In this document: piece after piece, positions 47,431 to 59,886 of the stretch | Layout: each line of letters opens with the position of its first letter | How positions within the stretch are numbered: the first letter of the stretch is position 1 | From: Paraphysomonas bandaiensis | Taxonomy: Eukaryota; Chrysophyceae | Direction of reading: 5' to 3' | DNA: 64,000 nucleotides | Assembly (NCBI GenBank): GCA_965644295.1 | Contig: CBFFRP010000167.1 | Coordinates: 62,001-126,000, forward strand | Position numbers and translations under genes: made by a program | Notes under the pieces: generated by a model | What the model saw: the letters and a program-made list of their open reading frames with translations, nothing else | Database searches by the model: none | What the model was told of the DNA's origin: nothing

Positions 47431-48306
47431 AGACTTATAATTAGTCAGGTCATGCACTACAGAAGCTGAAACTTGATACTTTTAAAGGACTATAGGAACG
47501 TCAATAGCGATGACATTGTCGAATAATATAAGACTTTGAAGATATATAATTATTTACTACCACTAGCGTTCTGATTAGGTAGTGGTTATATAAGTAGCTC
47601 AATTGACTCGGAGTGTTTTAGTGCTTGATATTTATATCAGTGTGCATGGTATACTGGACATTTCTGTTGCTATATATAGTGCATCATATTGATCAGTGTG
47701 CTTCAGTTCGATAAGTTAATGCGAATTTTGTTTTTGTGTGTATGTGAATGGAAGTATATCTGGTTAATTAATTATTCAAAAGATAGTGTTGATTTGACAG
47801 TTTTCAACAATTTGATATTATTGTCAATTTATTGGAAGTATTTTATCAGAGTATTGTATTGATGTTCATTGAATCTTGTTATAATATTGGAGATTATTAT
47901 TACGGTTTACACGCTGATAATCGATCGACAAAATATTTTGTTCAAATGTTATCGATTTCAAGTTGGTGTTTCAGTGGAGAGTAATCGATTAATGCCAGGA
48001 ATATTTCTATAAGCTTAATTCCGAGTGAATATTTAGTTCATTGTATTTTCGATTCGCCATTTCAACTCTTGATATTTTCGAGAAGTGTATTATTTTTATT
48101 AACTACTTACAAGAGTTTATGCATCGATATACATAGATAAATGCGGAACACAGATGCATCGCCTTCAATGCAACAATAATCCAGTATACCAAAAAATAAA
48201 GTACGATACATTACATCTTTAAATCCTAATGATAGCTTTGTCCCAGTGATAATTCGCGTAGGTATCATACTGCTAATTATTCTTGGCAAATCATAAAGCA
48301 CAAGGC
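47431..48306. other. AT-rich intergenic
   Basis: Very AT-rich, with no joinable exons. It is the downstream flank of the GPCR gene. Runs of TTTATT and TATTTA are abundant. Confidence 0.4.
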
Positions 48307-51300
48307 TTATCTATCGTTTGTGTCAGTAGAGGCGGGATCGCGCGAGAACTTATCATCGTGCTCGCTGCTACACTCCTCATCAATATTCTCCATTACAGAT
48401 GCACGATTCTTTTTCACACTCTTTCCAAGTCTCCCTTCATCGTCGCCATCATCATTGTCACACATGTCTTCATGTTCACTCCACATTTTCGCAGATATCT
48501 TGGAGTGATAAATCTCCCTATTCTCTAAAATATACAGGCGACGATGCAAAGATTCCAGCTGTGCTTGGATCACATTTCTTTCGTCCGTAATGGCTGTAAC
48601 AGATGACACGGACGCCGCATTCATATGATCCTCCTTTCTTACCTCAGCCTTCTTCGGAAACAGCTGAGATAATATCCTTCAGATAAGTTAATTAGACGAT
48701 ACAAAGAAAACGCCGATAAATACCTAGACTTTATTCGTACACCGTCATCTTTCTTCACCAATTGAAATTTCTTATCGAGATCGTACCCCTGTACTAATGT
48801 TAGTGCTATGTTTCCATATACTATATTAAATTGATGACATCACCTCTAATAAGTTTCGTAGAATCCGTAGAAATAACAAGTCCATTATCTTGATAGCAGT
48901 AATTACGAAAGAAACCGCGATTACAGCACGTATTGTCGTTGCTTTCATATTGGTAAGTAGTATGATAGTCGATGTCACTCCGCATGATATGAATACCGCG
49001 AATGTTGCTGTACAGATTGAATATCACCACTTAAACCCAAATAAGAGAAATATGCTCACCGTATACTGCGCTCCGTATATGGCTCGTACCAACTGGAAGA
49101 TTTCGTGTGAGAAAGCAGAGTACAGCACCCATAAGAAGAATCAGTGCTATGTACCCGAACTGTAAATATATATACACGTCACTGACATTGTACGAACAAC
49201 ACAGCACATTAGTAATTTCAAATTGATTATCGCGTATAGTTTTCTTCTCAACAGAGCTTCCATTTGTATTTAAAGCAAGCAAAACGACTGCAATAACGAC
49301 AAGCAAAACTGTCCGAAATAAAGCCTGAGCTTTCGTTACTTTCACTCGAGTTAGGGAATTGTTGAGAACCATATACATACGCCACGTCTTCACAACAAGG
49401 GGTACAAATACAAGGTGAAATGCGAGTTGAGAGAGCCACAATAGCGCTTCGCATCGAACTGAAGTCACTTCTAGACACATCACGATTGCTGCGACGCATG
49501 CCGTAATACATCCCGTTAGAATAACATACGCTAACTCTGGTTGTGCTATTCCAATCAACCTATACTCTCTGTAACAATATATTAGCACTGCACATGTTAT
49601 TGCGATTAGAATTCCGATGACGGCCGCGGCGATAACAAGAGCAGCAATGAGAAGTGGAAGGTGTATCGTTTGAGGATCAGGTCTATCTGTGGTACGGGTG
49701 TTATCCGCGGTATTGAAAACGACATCACTGCTACAAACGCGGCCCATTGACATGCCACTAAAACAGGGCAAAAATACAGATTCTGGACCTGTTTGCACTG
49801 CCCCAATTTGAATGAAACCGATGTGATCTGAGACGTTTTCTAACTTTTGCTCCAGGTACTTATCAGGATCAAAATTCAACACCCTGTAGACAAGTCCTTC
49901 TGTACGAGCCCCCCCTGCACCGACACCAATGAGCTGCCCATCCAAAGAAACCGGTCCACTCAGTCCGCGGAAGCGCGCGTACTCTTCCATTGATTCCCTG
50001 AGAGAGTTATGTGTGATGTTATCTGCATGAGTGACATTGTTTTCTGACAAGTACAACAAGTGGTGCAGTCCGTGTGCTAACGCAATTACCGCATCATACG
50101 CAAAAGCTACAGTTCTACTCATTTCGTTGCCGGTGTAAGTAGAGAAGTTAAGTCCTGTGCAGACAAGGGAATAGTTATGAATAGACTCGTTTTCCATTTC
50201 ATACGGACAGACGGGTAGCAAGGATGTTTGATGCAAGTAGAACGTGCCACTGGAATCTGTTGCGTTGTTACATTCCCACTGGCCATCATGCTCTTGCCCA
50301 TTTGTAGGATCTTGCACACTCCACCTAGACACGAAGGCGGAAAACTCGTCTGATTCACGGTTTATGTCCAGTGAAACCCCTATGGAGCCTCTCATCACTT
50401 CTACTACATCAGAAGACGACATATCTCCACCGATACCCTCCCAGACTTCGGGGTATGTGATTACCTCTGTGCCAATGATCTGGATTCCTTCCCGAAACAC
50501 TCCTCTCTTACGCCCTTCAGAGAGAAGGCAACCTACTTCATGAGGAGAAATCAGCAGTACGTACACACGCGCTCCGCTTTGTCGCATGGCCTCCAAACTC
50601 AATTTATAGGCATCGCTGCAATTACTCCACGTTACACCCTCTTCGATACTGACAAAGGGTAGCTCAACAGTAGTCAATACAGATATACCGTGATGCCCTG
50701 CTCGCCTCATGAACTCCGCACTGGAATATATACCATCGACCCCGGTAGAATGTACAACACAAACCCTTCGCCAACCATAACTAGACGCAATGAAGTCCGC
50801 CAGCACCCTGCCCTGAAGGGAATAAGGAGGGTTTGCTTGTAGAAATGCCGGAAAGAGTTCTCGATCAATCACGAGTGTTGAATCTAACGAAAACCCCACC
50901 CCTAAAATATTACCTTCCTCGAATACAGGCCGCGTGCCTAAATCGTTTATAACATACAAAAATGCATAATATGATATTGACTGACCTCTCAATGCAATTT
51001 CTTCATCCGGGCCTAAATAGGCAACAATTCCAGAGCCTTCCGTAAGTGCGGTTGCTCCAAGACCAGAGCATCTGAAGGTGTCAGTACTCAAAAATCTTGA
51101 AGATATTCGTGTGGTAGGCAGAATATTATCATATATTCCGTCAGATTTGTTGTTTATTTCACGAATAGCCATTAGTATAGCTGATTCTACTTCCACATTA
51201 GAAACACTAATGCTCCCATATGATAGCAGCGACATAACGACACCGATATTGACATCATTTAAAGTCGAAGCTTCACTTAGCCAGACCAAGAGATGGATAA

Positions 51301-51379
51301 GATATATGAGGACCCCTATCTTGCTCCTTCCCATATCTATTTTATACGACAGATATGCAGATAGAACAGGCCCAAACAC
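48307..51379 (-). CDS. Class C GPCR, GABA-B receptor-like
   Basis: Exons: 50986-51379, 49060-50937, 48844-49007, 48724-48788 and 48307-48676. A 48-nt intron at 50938-50985 reads through in frame. The product is about 956 residues; the actual start may be the later Met at 51334, opening a signal peptide (MGRSKIGVLIYLIHLLVWLSEAS). A Venus-flytrap ligand domain occupies about 40-560 (DVNIGVVMSLLS; SYGWRRVCVVHSTG). Seven membrane helices follow (LPLLIAALVIAAAVIGIL; LAYVILTGCITACVAAIV; ALLWLSQLAFHLVFVPLVVKTWRMY; TVLLVVIAVVLLAL; YIYLQFGYIALILLMGAVLCF; ATFAVFISCGVTSTIILL; VIAVSFVITAIKIMDLL). The cytosolic tail has a coiled coil (DERNVIQAQLESLHRRLYILENRE) like GABA-B subunits. There is no cysteine-rich domain, as in GABA-B. 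The ligand is unknown. Confidence 0.9.
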
Positions 51380-51818
51380 AAGTAGATACGCAGGTACAGT
51401 ACAGGGAGCTAATCAACATCTACAGCCTACCACTCATGTCACCAATTTGATAATATACAGAACTAACTGACAGATAAATGACCTGTTCGTGTTCTATGAA
51501 GTGCATAGAGCAGAGTAGAGTAGAGTTCTATATATATATCTGTGTATACGGTATATATATATGGAGAGAGAGGGCTCACTGTGGTATATATATACGTACG
51601 TAAGTAGTACTTGAATACACAGTACACTGTACACTGTACATACTGCTCTACCTCCCATCCTCGAAGCAGTTATACCCATACAAAAGAGCAGCAATCTGAT
51701 AATATTCTGAAAAACACTGATTTTGGCCTAACTTCTCTAAGAAATAATGGTATCTACAGAGAAATCTGTCTATTTTTTCGAAATATTGATTTTCTTGTCG
51801 TCAAAATTGTCTGTTTTT
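51380..51818. promoter_or_regulatory. GPCR upstream region, GTAC-rich
   Basis: Contains ACGTACGTAAGTAGTACTTG and CAGTACACTGTACACTGTACATAC at about 51590-51640, a dense GTAC/TGTACA cluster upstream of the receptor start. No gene. Confidence 0.35.
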
Positions 51819-52153
51819 CTACAGCAGTCTATACTCTGAACTGAGAAGGTGAGAGAGAGCAAGCTGAACAATACTCATATAACTGTGAGACAACAGCATC
51901 AACATATCTGTTGGTATTCAAGATCAAGAGAGACTATGAAGAGATACTCACCAGCAGAAAGGAACTGACTACGAAGAGATCTTTTATTTAATTGCGGTGG
52001 ATGTAGTGCTACATCGCCTGGCAGTGCATGTGCATAAGCCAACCCGGAGATATAATTAAAACTATTACAAGTATGAACGACTGCAGCGCGGATGACCCGA
52101 TCATGAACCTTGTGAATCATAAACACTTCGAACATATCCGACTTTGGTTCCAT
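51819..52153 (-). CDS. Small orphan protein, 2 exons
   Basis: Exons 51952-52153 and 51819-51907 join in phase through a 44-nt intron (GTGAGTATC ... AACAG), giving 96 residues (MEPKSDMFEVFMIHKV ... LSSEYRLL). The C-terminal part is helical with hydrophobic spacing. The family is not recognised. It is a real gene candidate because the intron has a good GTGAGT donor and the exon chain closes cleanly, but a chance match cannot be excluded. Confidence 0.45.
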
Positions 52154-52702
52154 TATGTGTTTTTGCAATAAGAAGCCTAATCAGGATGAATGTGTACTGA
52201 CGGCAGAAACAGCAGCAGACATAAAGACAATGGCCTTCAGAAAAGTCATTAATTTCACTCGGTGCTATTATGCCAAGTGGGCTCGAGTATATGTATATAT
52301 GTCGAACTATGCTCACCAGTTGGGAAGTATTACTATGCGCTTGAAGGTTTATGTATTTATTAGTGGTAGCTTGTTCTATCAACAGCAATGAAATACCATA
52401 CACAATTACTATAATAAGAGAGAAAGCAAACAGTATAAGCTAATACTGTGATAACATTGGAGACAGTGCTTGTAAGGTGATGTTGGCTGGTACTACCTCG
52501 TAGCAACAAAACTATCACAATATCAATATACTTTAACAGTTCTCTTAAGTGAATTAGTAAGCAGTTTTCTATCTATACAATACTCAAACACTATTAGAAT
52601 TTGGAATGCATTATGCATTACAATTCATAGATATGTTCAATGCACTAGTTCAGCTGAAGCTTATATAAGAATGAGAAACTACAGTTCTATGATAATACAA
52701 CG
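52154..52702. other. Intergenic, no gene
   Basis: AT-rich. Overlapping frames at 52101-52403 are shadows. Confidence 0.35.
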
Positions 52703-53102
52703 ATACAACGAGTAACTCATAACAGCCTCGAGAAGTAGTATATGTAGCATAAGAATTTATAGCTTTAGTTTTAACCACACTCAAAAACCACACACAACAT
52801 CAATACACAAAGAAACAGAAAACACTGTTAATATTAACAAAAAACGTAACATTCATTTCTGACTCAACTCAAATGAACTATGTCAATTCGCATGACATAG
52901 TACAGATTATACAACGAGTAACTCATAACAGCCTCGAGAAGTAGTATATGTAGCATAAGAATTTATAGCTTTAGTTTTAACCACACTCAAAAACCACACA
53001 CAACATCAATACACAAAGAAACAGAAAACACTGTTAATATTAACAAAAAACGTAACATTCATTTCTGACTCAACTCAAATGAACTATGTCAATTCGCATG
53101 AC
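52703..53102. repeat. Perfect 194-bp direct tandem repeat
   Basis: 52703-52896 and 52909-53102 are identical over 194 bp, from ATACAACGAGTAACTC to GTCAATTCGCATGAC, separated by a 12-bp unique spacer (period 206 bp). Identity suggests a very recent duplication, active conversion or an assembly effect. It has no coding frame. Confidence 0.97.
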
Positions 53103-54000
53103 GCATTGGATAATACACACAGACGCAATTGCTGGGAAAAATGACTTGCAGGTAACTTCATTATATTAGACTCATTCTTGTATTAAAGATGTCTCCGAAA
53201 CAGAGTGGATCCAATTTAAAATACCGCACATAAAAAGCTGCACGACAAGCCAAAGCTAGGAGCGAATCAAATAAATTCTAAAGCAGTGGAGGCAGATTTA
53301 TTTTGAGACATGAGTCATTACATTTTCTAGGTTCGGACATTGTCAGTCATATCCAATGTTTAAACTGCGAAGGCCAGCACACTCCTGAGCATATTTCTTA
53401 AGCTTGTTACACCTGAATTTGTCACGACAATTGCCTAATACGTATGTCCTGATCACCTCACTTACAACAGGGGAGACTCTATACTGATATAGAAAAATCT
53501 GTACCTAACCTTAACCTAACCCCAATAGATATTATAGAGTACTTTAGTTTTATCTTCAAGTACTAGCAGACGCTTTGTATGTGCATGGTGCATGCAAGCA
53601 CACTCTTTGATAGTACTATTCAGTATTCAGTGGGGTAATAGAGTAAATTTAATAGATTTGGACTTAAATTTATTGTTTTTTATAAGAGTTGTTCTGGGTA
53701 CTAATGTGTGTGGTTATAGTTATATTTAACCACGGGCAATAAGGAAGCTATATCGTCCCGCGCTCAAAATTTTGAAACGAGGGCAAAAAGCCCGAGTTTT
53801 AAAATTTCGACAAGGGACGATACTCCTTATCCCTCTAGGTTATATTGTAGCTTATCCTCATGACGTTGAAAAGTTTATATTAGATTGTATAGCTATTTGT
53901 AGCATGCTTGCTGTAAGAAGAAATAGATGTTCCCTGATTAACTTTAAGAACACAATCAATGATATGTATACTGTATGCTTGGGGAGAGTAGCAATAGTAC
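53103..54000. other. Intergenic, no gene
   Basis: AT-rich. A 88-residue frame at 53772-54038 has no family resemblance. Nothing else recognised. Confidence 0.35.
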
Positions 54001-54640
54001 TAGATCAACTCAACACAATAAACCCCAAGTTTCAATAACAACTACAACAAATGTACTCCTACCACAGAAGAATACTGAGGGAATAGCAACTGCGAGGTGT
54101 TGAAATTTGTACATATGTGTGATGATGAATGCGAACAGTTGTAGGCGCAAGAGAGGCTTCTTATTCCCTTAATTAGCATCATCATCACATTTATATATAC
54201 AGCAGGCTTGTTGACCTCTGCAAGTGCACCTGATCGAATGATGTGTGTATGATATGAGGCACACAATATCATATGACCCAAACACTGAAATAACTGGGTG
54301 CCACTGCTTCTAACCACCTATATAGCATCAGACATGGTACTTAAACTCCTGTAATATTCTTAAAGTTGTTTCGAAGTCCTGGCTATGAAGATAGATTGCT
54401 TGTACTGACATCGTTATGATGTTATACAGCAGTCGAAGGATGGAATATAACTTGAAGTGCCTAATGATTGAACTCATCATTGTGGTTTCTCTATAATTGT
54501 GTACTATATAATGAAATCACGTACATATGACTGTCATTATCATAATTAGGATAGAAGTGAGCTTCTGCTGAACCGAATATTGAAGTTGAATATCTGATAT
54601 GAGCGCTCTGTTGAGACAAAATCAGGTCGAAAAAAAGCTT
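54000..54640 (+). repeat. Dispersed repeat family R2, uninterrupted copy
   Basis: The reference copy without the R1 insertion: GTACTAGATCAACTCAACACAATAAACCCC runs directly into CAACAAATGTACTCCTACC and AATAGCAACTGCGAGGTGTTG, whereas at 30.3 kb R1 lies between these. The distal part shares ATTGAAGTTGAATATC with the other copies. Confidence 0.75.
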
Positions 54641-54983
54641 TTTTTGAGACAAAATGGGGATAAGACTATAATTACAATTGAGGAATAACTACATTGGACT
54701 TATCAAAGTGATCGATGCAAGCTGACAAGAAACCAATACCTTTTCTCACTTAATCTATGAATGACAAGTCGAGTTAGTTACAAGTTGTAGGGGTGCAAAT
54801 TGTTGTTCATCCCGACTTTAACAATAACTTTCCCACTATGGGATCTATCTACTTCTACACTAAACTAAACAATTATGCAAGTCTCGCCTAAGAAATACAT
54901 CTCATACTCTCCACTCACCCGCAGCAATAGATTAAACATAGCCGATTTCTCCCAGAACGGTGAGCAGCGCGAACTGTGAGAGC
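54641..54983. other. Intergenic, 3' flank of atlastin
   Basis: AT-rich with no gene. Convergent or downstream sequences only. Confidence 0.35.
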
Positions 54984-57929
54984 TTATTTCTGTTTACGAG
55001 TGACATCACCGATTCTTCCCTGCAACAGTAGTGGTGCTAACTCTTTAATATATGCCCATGACCCAATAACGTGCCTGAAAAAGCATATGTAATTATCCAC
55101 TATATAGCTGAATGGGCATACCTCCACGCAACAACTAGAAACCCGAAGAAAATAAAGAGGTAGATATTTTGGAAACCATCCTCAGCTCTCTGGACAGTAT
55201 ATTACTAAAACACCCAGACTACTTTATAATACCTCGCAAATATCAGTGGAACATGTCGAATCAACTATAACGGCGAGTATCCATGATAGAGTTGCAATAA
55301 TTAAAGGAAGGGCAAAAAATTCCACATTGCGAAACGGATTGCGATACGCATTGCTGTCGAAATATCGTTTACGCTCCTTCTCGATATCATCAAGCAGTTC
55401 GGTCCTAGAATCGAACATTATCATGGTTGTCTTCACAACGAGGAAAAATATTGCTACCTTTTGCGACCGATTGCAACTTCAGATCCCATTTCAGCAATCT
55501 CATTAAAAATACTCAGTGCACTTTGAAGAGATTCTTTGTGGATCACCTACAGCAGCACATGTGATATATCCTTCGAATATTTACAATTACTGCTGACATT
55601 AAGATTACTCTCTTTCACGAAGTGCCCTTCGGGTCCTATGTGCAAGTTACAAGATTTCATTTCGAGTGGCAGTACATTTCTTACCCGCAACTGCATCCAT
55701 TGCGGATTTATAGGACTTGATAGCCATATCATAAGCGTTGCGATTATTAGCATCCGCAGTGGCCTCAAGCATTGTCATTGCCTTTAGGCACAGCGTAAAT
55801 TGAAATTATCTCATTACTACTAGTATACCTTTGGGAAACAGCTCCCATCGTGCTCAAACATTGCAGCATATGCTTTGATAAAATTAAGAAGTTCTGGGCC
55901 CGTAATGGAACTGTACAATCGTCGTAAAATACACGTATCATTAAATCTTCCCATACCGGTTATTTATTCTCTTGGGTTCTATAATCGTATCGAAAATGAA
56001 TCGAACATAATGGTTTAATAAACCTCTAAACGCGAATGAGAAACAGTGAAATAAAAATACGGATCGTCATAAGTAAATCCACCTGAAGGATGCTTCAATC
56101 TTTTCAATGTCTCCAGCATAGTTCTTTTTAATAACATGAAATCCTTCAGCAACATTATTTATATCGTTTCCGTTTCGACATCAAACCTGGGTGCGGGAGA
56201 AGGAAACATCCTACTTTCTCAAAACACCTCGATATTTGGTCACGCGTACTCTGCTGGAACGATCAGCCACCCTAAATGATTGGGATAGAGAACTAAACCT
56301 GTAAATCGGATGCGCCCCTCGATTTTATGACACTATGCAAATATTCCATCATCTCTGAATGATAGGCTTTGAATACTTCATTCTAAAAGTGCAACAGTGT
56401 CACTTATAAACTACTAATTAAATAACCGACCTCAGATTTCCCCGACTCAAGTGCATCTTCCCAATCGGTGTCAAAGTTTTGCCAATCACGAACCAAAAAT
56501 TCAATTCTACATAAATATCAAATTTCACGTACAAATGCAGGATAATACACCCAACCTTTGAAAAGGACTTTTAACAATGACATTGGTGTCAGGTTTCACA
56601 TCTACTATATATGTGAAAACAAAGTACTATCAATAGAATAACTTACAACCTTCAGTTTCGTTTTCGGTATTGCAATCATCATGTACTTCCTAAAAGACCA
56701 ACATTAGAATACGTATATACTACTAAGCACTAATTCGATATTGTATATTCATCTCAGTTCTCTGATCATTTCATATTCTCATTGTTAGAAAGCCACTAGC
56801 ATTTGTACACAGCATATTGCAACAGCCAATACAACACAACCACAAATAGGCCGGTTTAAAACTAAACGAATATAAGGGCTACGAGGTATAATGCTTTTAC
56901 AATTGAGTACATGCGTGACAAAATGAAGGACGTATTCACCACAACGAATCAAATAAGATCAAGATACACATCATGGATGATGTATACATACAACAACGAC
57001 GTATCGTCACTACTTACATTAACAACATCATCGGCAGGTGTATCAGTGTTCTGCTCACCCAGTGCCATTCTGCCATACTCAGAAAAAAGAGCCAAATGCT
57101 GTAAGTTATCTTCCTGAATGCGCTTATCTACATTATAGATCTGGGGTCTGTTGATTAGTCGCGGAAGTTATGAGCTCACACAGGGTAGTACCTGGTACGA
57201 TGATATCATTGTACTCAAACCGAATATCTGCGCAGTCAATGTCATTGTAGTTTCATTGTCAAACATTCCTTGTGTATCCATCAGCAATATTGCTATCTTT
57301 TCTGGATGACTCGACACTTTTCGAAGGAAAGGTTCTGACCACATCCAAATACCAGTGGTCTGTCTACTTTGTCCCCCGCACCAAGCAAACCCTTTCAGAT
57401 CACCCGTCCCTTCTTCTGGACTGGATTTTTTTTCGTTTACATTTCCTTCGCGGAGTGCATCACCTATATCATACAATTCAATACTTGATTTGTAATCTCA
57501 CAGGTCACACACCACTAGCAGTCATCCACGCTGTCGACAAATCGTCCGAAGAGCCATGGCGGAGGTAGCGAAGAAAAAATGTCAATCTGTGTAAAGGTAA
57601 TGAAATTATTTTTGTACTAAATGATAGCTACAATGTCACTCACAGAAAAGACTTGCCACTGCGGAAGGCCCCAACAACCGAAAGAATCGCTACTTTTGTG
57701 CCAGCGGGAATCTATAAGCCCATCACATGTCGCAGTTAATATATATTTATATCGGCACCTTATTAAGGATGCGTTCAATGTTATCTTCTAGTAATATGAA
57801 TTCATTTTTATCCTCGTCTTCTCCAGTGGATACAATCTAAAGCACATGATTCAATCCATGAGGTACAGTGTGTATATATACAGATAGAATGAACCGAACC
57901 TGAAGCGGTTGTCCTTCATCGCTGTCCAT
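54984..57929 (-). CDS. ATL: Atlastin-like dynamin-family GTPase (ER membrane fusion)
   Basis: About 14-15 exons on the minus strand; individual coordinates are not all fixed, but ATG 57929 (MDSDEGQPLQ) and stop 54984-54986 are clear. The GTPase core is complete: P-loop GAFRSGKS, catalytic region FAWCGGQSRQTTGIWMWSEPF, G3 DTQGMFDNETT, and the RD motif in FLVRDWQNFDTDW. After the DQISRCFEKVGCFLLPHPG block come KKNYAGDIEKIE, AMTMLEATADANN, and two hydrophobic segments (FALPLIIATLSWILAVIV and LFIFFGFLVVAWRY), the paired-TM hairpin, then RIGDVTRKQK. Atlastins fuse ER tubules into a network (established). The order and motifs match the animal protein closely, so function is likely conserved. Confidence 0.92.
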
Positions 57930-58417
57930 TATTAACACTATCTAGATTTACTCCCTTTAATCACTACAATTCTCACTTTAATGGCGCTTATTCAGTATGC
58001 GACCTGCAACTAATCTGCTGGGTTGGTTATGTAGCTACGGTATGGTATGGTACACAGGCTCACAGCACTACACGATCACTCATAGGAAAACACGCCCCTC
58101 ATCGGTCAATAATAGTACACAAATACGTGTATATACAGAACAATACAGCAGATTCACAGCGTATTCTTGTATTCTTCAATAGACCTATACGTACGAACCG
58201 GGTATGTGTAGCTGTGGTATACGGGATTATACGTATGGAGTGGTATGTATGGGATATTGCGTACTGTTTTTTATTGATTGGCGATGAGACTGAGGAGAAT
58301 GAGTGGTTGCGCATCGTAGTGGATGCATATCACAGTCTCGTGCACACGGCATCTAAAGTGCAAAGAGACTCACAATCCAAATACCAGATATTAGTATTTC
58401 AATAAACTATTTTAGAA
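57930..58417. other. Divergent intergenic region
   Basis: Spacer between atlastin (-) and eEF1B beta (+). Contains GGTATGGTATGGTACACAGG and a few TACGTATGG words. Frame 58127-58405 has no family resemblance. Confidence 0.3.
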
Positions 58418-59030
58418 ATGGATCTTTGTTTCGACGAGCTTGCTGTGGCACTGAGGTTATAAAATGCGATTGTTTGTGAAGTCTGGGGCTTAAAATTTAT
58501 TTTGCAGGTATATCGCTGATGTGGAACTCGCAGCAGCACCTGATGCTACTCAGAAGAAGGCATCTGCCCCAGCACAGCCTAGTAAACCAGCAGCCAAAGC
58601 TGATGATTTCGATGATATGTTTGGCGATGATGATGATGAGACCGAAGAGGAGAAGGCAGCTAACAAAGCAAGACAAGAGCGTATGGCTCTTGCCAAAAAA
58701 CTGAAGGAGGAAAAGGATGCCAAGGAAGGAAAAGTAAAGAAAAATAAGCCAAAGCCCGTGGAAAAGTCTCTTATTGTTCTAGACGTTAAGCCTTGGGAGG
58801 CCGACTGCGACCTTGAGGCTGTTTGGAAGGAGATCATCAAGTATGAACAAGAGGGACTTCAGTGGGGTGCCACTTTTAAACTCGAGCCTGTGGCTTTTGG
58901 AATCAAAAAGCTTGTTCTCACCTGTACTATAGTTGATAGTCTGGTGCTGTTAGATGATGTGACCGATAATATTGAGGCGATGGAGGATTATGTGCAGAGT
59001 GTCACTGTTGCTTCAATGAACAAAATATAA
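58418..59030 (+). CDS. eEF1B: Elongation factor eEF1B beta (GEF), short N terminus
   Basis: Two exons, 58418-58455 and 58508-59030, joining in phase to 186 residues. The acidic linker (DDFDDMFGDDDDETEEE) and KKLKEEKDAKEGKVKKNKPKP precede the C-terminal guanine-exchange domain: EKSLIVLDVKPWEADCDLEAVWKEI, EGLQWGATFKLEPVAFGIKKLVLTC and the end YVQSVTVASMNKI. The usual GST-like N-terminal domain found in many eEF1B beta proteins is reduced to a few residues (MDLCFDELAVALRYIADV) unless an upstream exon was missed. It recharges eEF1A with GTP during translation (established). Confidence 0.93.
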
Positions 59031-59886
59031 TTTGGTTGCAAGCTTATCGTCAACGAAACAGCACAAAATGATGCTCTTATCTTGTTGTCCATTTAATAAT
59101 TGAGAGTCGATTGAAAATTTTGTGTATTTTTGTCAATTTTGGATCACTGTGAAGCTCGTGTGTTTGTTGTACGTAGTATTCTTAGTTTCTCAGATAGAAC
59201 TTCTTTGTATTTACAAAGCACTACCGTACGCTATGTATACTTTTAGGATGATAATTGGAGGTATTGTGGCTAATACTTCCTTTCTCAAGTATTATTCAGC
59301 GTAGCTTTATGCGTGCTTAGCGGAACAAATTTCGCAGTCATGCGTGCGCATGCACGGTTAATCAAGTTGCTTCTCATTGATTTCGGTTTACTTCACTCTA
59401 TTCTACGGATTAAGTTAAATGGATAAGTTACTTTCAATATATATCATAAAACAAAGTTGATGTGCCACTTGTCTGTCTGAAGATTTAATGAAGCTGTCGT
59501 TTGTCATTTTCTTCATTAGGAAAAAAAATGACCCATTGTTCTATTACCTACATCACTAAACTAGAAGCAACATCGTATGTACTATATGGGATGCATAGAA
59601 ACATCCTTCCCTATTAACTTCACGGAAATGACATTTGACAGAACTACTACACAACTACGGATGGGATTCATCCCGTTTGACATCTAGAAAACATATAGTA
59701 TTCAAATCAGCATACACCGCTATGATTAGTTAAATAAAGCCATGAATGCAAAGAAGCTTGCCTAATTCTAGACATTATCAGATTATTTCGCACTTAGTGA
59801 TTATCAGCAACATACTGTACACAATAGAGATATTGTAGGCAGTTGACAAGGATATGTGGCGATTTTCATGGTCGTCGGACGAAAAT
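59031..59886. other. Intergenic between convergent genes
   Basis: About 850 bp of AT-rich sequence. No gene. Confidence 0.4.

Noticed and set aside
50938-50985. Reading the GPCR as one uninterrupted frame including 16 residues at this place
   Set aside because: The segment has GT-AG ends, is AT-rich and disturbs the Venus-flytrap alignment; treated as an intron, with the uncertainty kept as a finding.
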